A stretch of 64,000 nucleotides of DNA, from contig WFMF01000001.1 in assembly GCA_011033025.1 (NCBI GenBank), positions 2,037,755 to 2,101,754 of the forward strand, given 5' to 3'. The stretch comes from Beroe forskalii. Lineage: Eukaryota; Ctenophora; Nuda; Beroida; Beroidae. Position numbers and translations under genes: made by a program. The notes beneath the pieces are model-generated. The model was not told the origin of the DNA, ran no database searches, and was given only the letters and a program-made list of their open reading frames with translations. This document shows positions 58,601 to 64,000 of the stretch, one piece after another (position 1 is the stretch's first letter; each line of letters opens with the position of its first letter).

Positions 58601-61600
58601 CTCATTTGCTCGTGAAGTTGGCGCAGGAATTTCCGTTGGAATGCCGGGTCTAGGGCTCGTCTCTTGCTGTACCAGATCTCAGTTCCAGGGTCTTGAATTA
58701 GGCTGCTTTGGCCCAGGATGCGTTGTCCGTTAACGTAATCAATCATGGATTCCTCCGGACTTTGTTTGTGATAAATCCGGTGATCGCTCAGGAATTTCGG
58801 GTAAATGTTGATGTCATCCGAGTAGAGATGGGGCTGATTGCTGAACCCAAGGAAAACCACACAGGTTTCAGGTTCATGGCCCTTATAAGAACCGCTAGCT
58901 TTCCTCAGTGCTTCATAAATCTCAGATAAGTTCCAGTGGTTGTGTTCAGCGGTTTGTTTGAAGAGCTGAGAGTGTCCGAGACACCAAGTCAAGGATATTG
59001 GGATGGGAGGGGATGGGATGTGATGGTACTTGGCTCTCTTTCGATAGATGAGGATGTGGTAAATGAGAAGAGTTGTGAATCCTAGAGTGAAAATACTAAG
59101 TAGGAGCATCCTGAGAAAATAAGCGTGTAAATACATATGAATAAGTAAATACAAAGCAGCATAAATAAACTGGGAATCTAAAAACGATCTAATGAAAATA
59201 AACTGGACGTTTGAAATTCTTTAGTTGGCCAGCGTCAAGATCATGAAACCCGGTGATGGAAAAGACACAAAGAAGAGGGGCCTTATAAATCAGGGCTGGA
59301 AATAGCTCTAATACTATTGAACAATCAAAAGCATCTAGTTACAGAAAGCGTAACAACATATTAATAAGATTTTTATTTATAGTCCCAATAAACTCTGTAA
59401 AAATTGGAAAAACGTGATCGATAAATTCCTCTGTTCCTGTATACGCGGTGCCATCGCAAAACAATCTACCCGCCTGATCCACTTAGGGGACTTAAATTAA
59501 ATCAGGATTCAGTAATTTGGCAAATAATATGTTATTAATAAACTTGGGCCTAGACTAGGCCAAGACGTTCACAAGTAAACTGATTAAAATAGTTATGTTT
59601 GCTGTGCAGGTTTTTATAGGTCGGATTATGCATTGATTACTCGCTACCGTTCTACAAAACTAACTATCAGACTATATAAGTATCAAGCTATTTCTAAAGA
59701 ACGAATAAAATGTAACTCGAAACATTCAAAGGAAGAGGTAGTGCCACTGAATACTTTCAAAAAGAAATAGATTATGTATATTCATGAATGTTTTAACAAT
59801 AAAAGTAGCAAATTTAAAGTCTCTGTGATGGTAGAAACAGCAATTTGTCATTGTTAGCCATTCAGCTCCTAAATGTAAAGTAGAATTTCCAGTATCAAAT
59901 TCTAGAGGTATGGAGAAACTTCCTCACAAGAAAAGATTTCGTCAGAATACGCAACGAAAACACAATTATTAAAAACCTCTTCCACTAAAGACATTATGAA
60001 TGAATAATGAATAAGTCTTACCTTTCTCATGCATTCCAAACTGCCTGGATCATTAAATTCTTCGCACATTTCTCCCATGTGTTCCACCCAGAGGGATTTC
60101 CTAAACGCAGCAACCTGAGGAGAAGATGGGATACAATAGGTATCCATCTCCATGCGGCGCCATGAACAGTGGAAACGACAAATAGAGAATTGATCGTATT
60201 AGTAAGCCAGCCATCTGCTATCTAAGCAACTAATTCACATCTCAGATCCAAACAGCCCCCATCTATGTCTATGATGGAGAGACTACAATAGAATACAATA
60301 TAAATCCAACTCACATCTCCATTTGGCAGAGTCCCATCCTCCTGACACATGAACTCCGGCTGGAAGCACCCTACAGCCATCTCTGTGTCCCTTCTACCGG
60401 ACATACTGCGCTGGTTGATGTTAGCACTGCCCACAATGATGTAGTCATCGTCTGTAATCAACATCTGAAGAGTTGGGGTTTTATGCTCCATAAAAGGGAT
60501 AAAAACATTATGGTTGCTACGTAACTGACTAAAAAGTTGCTTCTCACTGCTCAAGAGCTGTATGAAATGCATCAATGTTATTGAATAACATGATGACAAA
60601 AAGCATTCACCTTGGAGTGAACGTAGATGGGTAGTGTCCAAGCTGGCCGATCAAGTCTCAGCTACGTCTCAGATATACGTATAAGAGAGTCGTGGTCGAC
60701 CTGATTGGACACTGTCCAAATATTCACCTTGGAGTGCACGTAGATGGGGAATCTGTTTTTCTCCCGGAGGTTTGACTCAACCTCAGTTTCAGGTTCCGCT
60801 AGGTCTTCCGGCTGGGAATCACCTCTCACACCTGACAGAAATAGCAGAAATGAGCTCAGAAAAAGGGGGGAAAGAAAAATCTGAGTAAGATTAAATCCAG
60901 GCAGAGAAACGAAGTTATTAATTTCACAGTTTAGACTTTTAGAGAAATGGAGAAATCAAAAAGAGAAACGTTATTTCGGCTATCTTCATCACGAACCTAA
61001 GCAGTAGAACCCCAGGTAGTCAGTAGGATGGGTATCAAGGCCTTCCTCCTCTATAACCAGCGCTATTGCTTTGTACATCATCTTTATTGTGCAGGTTTGC
61101 CAGTAAAGTATCTCCTGCACCTGTGTAATAGACAGTGGTGTGAGCAGTAGGGAGGTGGTGTCAGGGAAAACGGGTGTCAAAATACAATGGTGTTTAGTTG
61201 AACGGGTATCAATGTGAACTGGTATCAAGTTGAACTGGTATCAAATTGAACTGGTATCAAGACGAACTGGTGTCAATGTGAACTGGTGCCAAAATGAAAA
61301 TGAAGTTCTCCACTCACGGGAGTTGAGGTGGGCGCCCCCTCAGGGTACATTGGAATAACACAGTACACTGAGTGGTGTTTCCCCAGCTTAATGCTGTCCA
61401 CGATGTTACGGACCAGCTCGATGGCTATCAGATTCACCGCTTTCTTAGGTCTGTCATCCCCTTCCCAAACATGAGACGAACCTAACACAGAACAGGGATT
61501 AAAAGACAAAGGTTTGATGGAATGATCGAAGAACGGGAAAATCCCGTTCAATCAATCAGTCAATAATTCCAAAATGTGATTCCCATCAGTTGTCTATGAA

Positions 61601-62258
61601 TATCTGAATATGACCGGCCATTCCCATGGTTTGTCATAAAATCCGTAATTTGTGCCTGAGTTTTTTGTAATTCCGGTCAACTAACCGAGGAAGTACTGGT
61701 TCTCAATGAAGACGTAGTTGATGCTCCTCCTGATCTGATGGATGTACCCAGAGTGGATACTGTCCTCGATAGTCTCACTCCGCTCCGTTTTCAGCCGCTG
61801 AGCCCGCTCCAGATGCGAGAACTGCAAGGGAGGGTTGTGTTTCACGGGGTGTTATAAAATAGGCATTTACTTCCTTCATCCTTGGCAACTTTATTGCAAG
61901 AAGGATGACTAGAATGACGAGTGTACGGCGGCGTCTTAATTGTTTGTCCCAACATCCAAATATATGACAGCATTTAATTGGAAAGCTTTATGAAAATCTT
62001 CAGCTTTTCCAACCAACGAGTTACACAAAAAGACAAAACCTACAGGCAGCCCATGTGTTTTGTGAAACCTGGCAGCTAGTGCTGGTGATGGACCGGAGGA
62101 ACTGTACCGTCCACCTGTCCTGTCCCTCATACACGTCCTCCTCCAGATTATACTCCTCTCCGTCCACCACCCTCAGACCGCACGACCCGTCGTCCTCCCG
62201 CGTCCACCGCTCCTCGAAGTTACGCAGTACGTCCTGCGCTACCTTACCCTCCACAAAC
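49680..62258 (-). CDS. Phospholipase D, plant/amoeba C2-PLD type, C-terminal half
   Basis: Hydrolyses phosphatidylcholine to phosphatidic acid and choline. Nine exons in the window, phases consistent: 62069-62258, 61686-61821, 61318-61481, 60997-61120, 60728-60831, 60315-60464, 60022-60114, 50073-50183, 49680-49775. They encode [52 protein letters not shown] and DYLGFYCLG. The second catalytic HKD motif follows, split by an intron: [26 protein letters not shown]. Then [47 protein letters not shown] and a C-terminus [15 protein letters not shown]-stop. The order and C-terminal motifs are those of plant PLDs rather than of animal PLD1/2. The N-terminal half, with any C2 domain and the first HKD, lies beyond the right edge. 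The intron 50184-60021 contains three P450 genes. Three exon edges are locally duplicated. Confidence 0.93.
49928..49972 (-). pseudogene. Duplicate of a PLD exon end (alternative or relic exon)
   Basis: Encodes [15 protein letters not shown], nearly the last 15 residues of PLD exon 50073-50183 ([15 protein letters not shown]). It has the same donor (ACG|gtgagt) and an AG (catgcag) in front. At 45 nt with phase 0 on both sides it could be included without breaking the frame. It lies between the true exon and the last exon, so it is either a cassette or a relic of a 145-bp duplication. Confidence 0.6.
50954..52477 (-). CDS. Cytochrome P450, CYP46-like, copy 1
   Basis: Haem monooxygenase, 507 residues, no intron in the coding region. 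An N-terminal membrane anchor ([20 protein letters not shown]) is followed by the basic and Pro-rich hinge [10 protein letters not shown]. Helix C has [12 protein letters not shown]. The I-helix oxygen-activation motif is AGMETT (316-321), K-helix ETLR (373-376), DPERF (427-431), and haem loop [10 protein letters not shown] with Cys452. The best family match by eye is CYP46A1, cholesterol 24-hydroxylase ([20 protein letters not shown] region); clan 4 or CYP3-like alternatives are less likely. Substrate unknown. An in-frame upstream Met at 52564 would add 29 residues. I chose the Met at 52477 because all three copies share it and an AG acceptor-like site (atcgcag) directly precedes it, suggesting a 5' UTR intron. 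The gene is nested in a PLD intron. Confidence 0.95.
   Translation of the reverse strand: MLLLTIFTLGFTTLLIYHILTYRKRAKYRHIPSPPIPISLTWCLGHSQLFKQTAEHNHWNLSEIYEALRKASGSYKGHEPETCVLFLGFSNQPHLYSADINIYPKFLSDHRIYHKQSPEESMIDYVNGQRILGQSSLIQDPGTEIWYSKRRALDPAFQRKFLRQLHEQMGGVADKLCEYMVKWESQDKLEIHSVMMRVALEVVCTCGFNMDEDFVLNEESHIKTAVDKMLAVLQVYSFNAFEFGMPWKYQSEKAVLKGAVDFLREFVMVHLKERYDGIHMEEGDGVDMLAHIIKANVGTGLSLEDVVDDFFLFLVAGMETTAIGLSCLLWECLKNKDITQKISDEVEEVYGGQLELQYDDLNHLTYLEQCIKETLRIHGPAPGTFRMSPSSPITIEDLVIPPHTKLFINIHHIHMAEENWEDPARFDPERFGHNVKIKHFTFLPFSAGPRICIGKQFAVMEMKIIMAKLFNKFDFFDPFPEERELEKETSLSHRPKHGVYIGIAEKN
52686..52694 (-). promoter_or_regulatory. TATA box of P450 copy 1
   Basis: TTTATAAGG on the minus strand, about 210 bp upstream of the start codon, embedded in a block (CCTGATTTATAAGGCCCC) conserved in all three copies. 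Confidence 0.6.
53029..53306. mobile_element. 278-bp foldback (MITE-like) element
   Basis: Nearly fully palindromic: CCAAAACCAAAAAGGATTTG at the left end pairs with CAAATCCTTTTTGGTTTTGG at the right. The inner arms also pair (GGTCCGCGGCGGTTTTAA with TTAAAAAACCGCCGTGGACC; GATATGAGAAAGAACGCG with CGCGTTCTTTCTCATATC). The left end abuts the right border of P450 unit 1. No coding capacity; non-autonomous. No clear target-site duplication was seen. Confidence 0.8.
53307..54189. other. Unique spacer between P450 units 1 and 2
   Basis: AT-rich, absent between units 2 and 3. It contains TGACGTCATTATGACGTCATTATC at about 53759-53783, AAACGCCTATTTTGG at about 53724, and a TATATATA microsatellite at 53933-53978. 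No gene. Confidence 0.6.
54190..54487. mobile_element. GC-rich element with terminal inverted repeats and internal tandem repeats
   Basis: Bounded by GGGGGCTGGCAAGC (54190-54203) and its reverse complement (54474-54487). The interior holds three copies of a ~80-bp unit containing CAATGCTCGCCCTCGG and palindromes such as GGACCCTTCGGGTCC and GGGCCCTTCGGGCCC. The long open frames here are repeat artefacts. It ends at the left border of P450 unit 2, suggesting insertion at the duplication junction. Confidence 0.7.
55019..56542 (-). CDS. Cytochrome P450, CYP46-like, copy 2 (helix C Leu153Pro)
   Basis: 507 residues, no coding intron, near-identical to copies 1 and 3, with all core motifs intact ([25 protein letters not shown]). 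The conspicuous difference is Pro153 in the helix-C motif ([12 protein letters not shown]) where the other copies have Leu; this Leu is strongly conserved in P450s, near the residues that contact the haem propionate. Other changes include Lys418 for Glu and Gly505 for Glu. The frame is full length, so this is either a functional variant or an early stage of decay. Start codon preceded by an acceptor-like tttctcag. Confidence 0.94.
   Translation of the reverse strand: MLLLTIFTLGFTTLLIYHILTYRKRAKYSHIPSPPIPISLTWCLGHSQLFKQTAEHNHWNLSEIYEALRKASGSYKGHEPETCVVFLGFSNQPHLYSADINIYPKFLSDHRIYHKQSPEESMIDYVNGQRILGQSSLIQDPGTEIWYSKRRAPDPAFQRKFLRQLHEQMGGVADKLCEYMVKWESQDKLEIHSVMMRVALEVVCTCGFNMDEDFVLNEESHIKTAVDKMLAVLQVYSFNAFEFGMPWKYQSEKAVLKEAVDFLREFVMVHLKERYDGIHMEEGDGVDMLAHIIKANVGTGLSLEDVVDDFFLFLVAGMETTAIGLSCLLWECLKNKDITQKISEEVEEVYGGQLELQYDDLNHLTYLEQCIKETLRIHGPAPGTFRMSPSSPITIDDLVIPPHTKLFINIHHIHMAEKNWEDPGRFDPERFGHNVKIKHFTFLPFSAGPRICIGKQFAVMEMKIIMAKLFNKFDFFDPFPEERELEKETSLSHRPKHGVYIGIAGKN
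56718..56726 (-). promoter_or_regulatory. TATA box of P450 copy 2
   Basis: TTTATAAGG on the minus strand about 176 bp upstream of the start codon, in the block shared with copies 1 and 3. Confidence 0.6.
57586..59109 (-). CDS. Cytochrome P450, CYP46-like, copy 3
   Basis: 507 residues, no coding intron, all P450 signatures intact ([37 protein letters not shown] with Cys452). It differs from the other copies at scattered sites: Ser5, Ile21, Asp99 for Ala, Ser170 for Gly, Asp for Glu in LKDRYDG, Ala339 for Thr, Lys421 and Phe500. Same nesting in the PLD intron. Predicted to be an endoplasmic-reticulum sterol or lipid hydroxylase by family resemblance only. Confidence 0.95.
   Translation of the reverse strand: MLLLSIFTLGFTTLLIYHILIYRKRAKYHHIPSPPIPISLTWCLGHSQLFKQTAEHNHWNLSEIYEALRKASGSYKGHEPETCVVFLGFSNQPHLYSDDINIYPKFLSDHRIYHKQSPEESMIDYVNGQRILGQSSLIQDPGTEIWYSKRRALDPAFQRKFLRQLHEQMSGVADKLCEYMVKWESQDKLEIHSVMMRVALEVVCTCGFNMDEDFVLNEESHIKTAVDKMLAVLQVYSFNAFEFGMPWKYQSEKAVLKEAVDFLREFVMVHLKDRYDGIHMEEGDGVDMLAHIIKANVGTGLSLEDVVDDFFLFLVAGMETTAIGLSCLLWECLKNKDIAQKISEEVEEVYGGQLELQYDDLNHLTYLEQCIKETLRIHGPAPGTFRMSPSSPITIDDLIIPPHTKLFINIHHIHMAEENWKDPGRFDPERFGHNVKIKHFTFLPFSAGPRICIGKQFAVMEMKIIMAKLFNKFDFFDPFPEERELEKETSLSHRPKHGVFIGIAEKN
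59281..59289 (-). promoter_or_regulatory. TATA box of P450 copy 3
   Basis: TTTATAAGG on the minus strand about 172 bp upstream of the start codon, matching the other two copies. Confidence 0.6.
60611..60640 (-). pseudogene. Duplicate of the PLD exon end encoding PIYVHSK
   Basis: Reads LPIYVHSK followed by a gtgaat donor, copying the end of PLD exon 60728-60831 (FPIYVHSK|gtgaat) 117 bp further along the gene. It includes the His and Lys of the second HKD motif. No good acceptor is visible in front, so it may be a relic or an alternative donor for the same exon. Confidence 0.55.
61130..61290. repeat. Degenerate AACTGGTATCAA repeat in a PLD intron
   Basis: About eight copies of a 16-18 bp unit (TTGAACTGGTATCAAA, with ACGGGTGTCAA variants). 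Reverse complement of the repeat at 46985-47105. Confidence 0.7.
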
Positions 62259-62349
62259 CTGAAATAAGTACGTCCTGCGCTACCTTACCCTCCACAAACC
62301 TGAAATTAGTACGTCCTGCGCTACCTTACCCTCCACAAACCTGACATTT
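62227..62349. repeat. Three 41-bp copies of a PLD acceptor and exon start
   Basis: Copies begin at 62227, 62268 and 62309, each holding (minus strand) an atttcag-like acceptor and the exon start GTTTGTGGAGGGTAAGGTAG. The copy nearest the exon body, with its acceptor at 62258, keeps the PLD frame ([11 protein letters not shown]). The outer copies are alternative acceptors that shift frame, 41 not being a multiple of three. The outermost acceptor is weaker (atgtcag). Confidence 0.9.
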
Positions 62350-62527
62350 TACGAGCCTGGTAATAATTTTAAAAGGTCGTCTAAGATTTCACGACCCTTA
62401 GAAAATTGCCTTGAGATGATATGCTTTCTATTTTTTGATGACCATCACGTCTAGCGTAGATATTTCTCAATCAAAATCACGCCAGTGTATCTTAACTAAC
62501 AGATGGATATCACGCCAGTGTATCTAA

Positions 62528-64000
62528 ACTCCAATTGTGTCAGAGTATTTTCTAAATTTTGATCGTCCTACTAAACTTACTAGTTAACTCATGAAATTAT
62601 GCAGGTCAGTACAGTTTGATCCAACTAAGAAAATGCTGCTTCCAGAATTTTGAATTTCGGCCATTTTCACGATTTACAGCCTCTTAAAAACCCCATTTTT
62701 GGCCTAAAATGGACTTCTTTGACTATCAACGTCCATAAGGACCAAAAATAAGGCTAAAAACTGCTTCTTTCCCATGTGACTGCCTTCCAGAGAATCTACT
62801 AGAACCAAATTATGATGCATTTATACACAGAGTCTTCTCCAAGTCCAATTGTGTCAGAGTATTTTCTAAATTTTGATCAATATCTCGGGGGGGGGGGGTC
62901 CTCCTATTAAACTTACTAGTTAACTCATGAAATTTTGCAGGTCAGTACAGTTTGATCCAACTAAGAAAATGCTGCTTTCAGAATTTTGAATTTCGGCCAT
63001 TTTCACGATTTACAGCCTCTTAAAACCCCATTTTGGCCTAAAATGGACTTCTTCGACTATAACTGTCCACAAGGACCAAAAATAAGGCTGAAAACTGCTT
63101 TTTCCCATGTGACTGCCTTCCAGAGAATCTACTAGAACCAAATTATGATGCATTTATACACAGAGTCTTCTCCAAGTCCAATTGTGTCAGAGTATTTTCT
63201 AAATTTTGATCAATATCTCGGGGGGGGGGGTCCTCCTACTAAACTTACTAGTTAACTCATGAAATTTTGCAGGTCAGTACAGTTTGATCCAACTAAGAAA
63301 ATGCTGCTTTCAGAATTTTGAATTTCGGCCATTTTCACGATTTACAGCCTCTTAAAAACCCCATTTTTGGCCTAAAATGGACTTCTTCGACTATAACTGT
63401 CCACAAGGACCAAAAATAAGGCTGAAAACTGCTTTTTCCCATGTGACTGCCTTCCAGAGAATCTACTAGAACCAAATTATGATGCATTTATACACAGAGT
63501 CTTCTCCAAGTCCAATTGTGTCAGAGTATTTTCTAAATTTTGATCAATATCTCGGGGGGGGGGGGGGGTCCTCCTACTAAACTTACTAGTTAACTCATGA
63601 AATTTTGCAGGTCAGTACAGTTTGATCCAACTAAGAAAATGCTGCTTTCAGAATTTTGAATTTCGGCCATTTTCACGATTTACAGCCTCTTAAAAACCCC
63701 ATTTTTGGCCTAAAATGGACTTCTTCGACTATAACTGTCCACAAGGACCAAAAATAAGGCTGAAAACTGCTTTTTCCCATGTGACTGCCTTCCAGAGAAT
63801 CTACTAGAACCAAATTATGATGCATTTATACACAGAGTCTTCTCCAAGTCCAATTGTGTCAGAGTATTTTCTAAATTTTGATCAATATCTCGGGGGGGGG
63901 GGGGTCTAGTTGACTATGAAATTTTCCACAAGGACCAAAAAAAATGGCTGAAAATTTTGAATTTTTTCCCATGTACACTAAAACCCCATTTTTGGCCTAA
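62528..64000. repeat. ~333-bp satellite with G runs at the right edge
   Basis: About four and a half monomers starting at CCAATTGTGTCAGAGTATTT (62531, 62846, 63177, 63509, 63849). Each but the first carries TATCTC followed by a G run: 12 (62887), 10 (63220), 15 (63554) and 13 (63892) bases. The first monomer lacks this segment and the last is internally deleted. The array probably lies in a PLD intron and may continue past the window edge. No coding frame of note. Confidence 0.92.

Larger units (their letters stand above)
57059..59592. repeat. P450 tandem duplication unit 3
   Basis: Third copy of the unit, nearest the PLD exon at 60022. Its right flank is slightly shortened: about 45 bp near 59510 (before GGCAAATAATATG) that are present in units 1 and 2 are missing. 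Confidence 0.85.

Noticed and set aside
1..64000. CRISPR arrays, bacterial operons, phage or defence systems
   Set aside because: All recognised genes are intron-bearing eukaryotic families or nested within one. The tandem repeats lack unique spacers of constant length, so none is a CRISPR array.

Overview
The window is eukaryotic and almost certainly metazoan: it holds a filamin, an SLC38-type amino-acid transporter, a DNAJC25-type J protein, a homeobox gene, CYP46-like cytochromes P450 and a phospholipase D. Most are split into short exons with GT..AG introns, in AT-rich DNA full of tandem repeats and small foldback elements. The mix of animal filamin and homeodomain with a plant/amoeba-style (C2-type-like) phospholipase D suggests an early-branching animal (ctenophore, sponge, placozoan or similar). 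I cannot decide the phylum from sequence alone.

Every recognised gene is on the minus strand, so genes read right to left. (1) 2.25-15.67 kb: 5' part of a filamin (two CH domains, then about three Ig-like repeats); the gene continues past the left edge. (2) 15.7-23.7 kb: no recognised gene, only microsatellites and minisatellites. (3) 23.74-29.74 kb: a 12-exon SLC38/AAAP transporter; one intron carries a 15-copy, 21-bp minisatellite whose unit matches the RFX X-box. (4) 31.18-34.82 kb: DNAJC25 in 11 exons, complete. (5) 35.29-43.01 kb: a 7.7-kb satellite of about 22 monomers (~350 bp) in two families with a four-monomer higher-order repeat. (6) 43.0-43.5 kb: GC-rich block with a foldback element. 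(7) 44.65-48.07 kb: a four-exon homeobox gene with an eh1-like motif and an unusual homeodomain. (8) 49.68 kb to beyond 62.26 kb: the C-terminal half of a phospholipase D; its 9.8-kb intron (50,184-60,021) holds three near-identical P450 genes with no intron in the coding region, on the same strand. (9) 62.5-64.0 kb: a ~333-bp satellite with long G runs.

Gene models were built by hand from conserved protein motifs, splice dinucleotides and codon phase. All internal junctions of the transporter, DNAJC25, homeobox and phospholipase models keep phase. The most notable observations are the P450 cluster nested in the PLD intron, short tandem duplications that copy exon edges with their splice sites (filamin once, PLD three times), the X-box minisatellite beside a splice donor, and the homeodomain with a two-residue loop insertion and Trp-Trp in helix 3. 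No operon-like or prokaryotic system is present.
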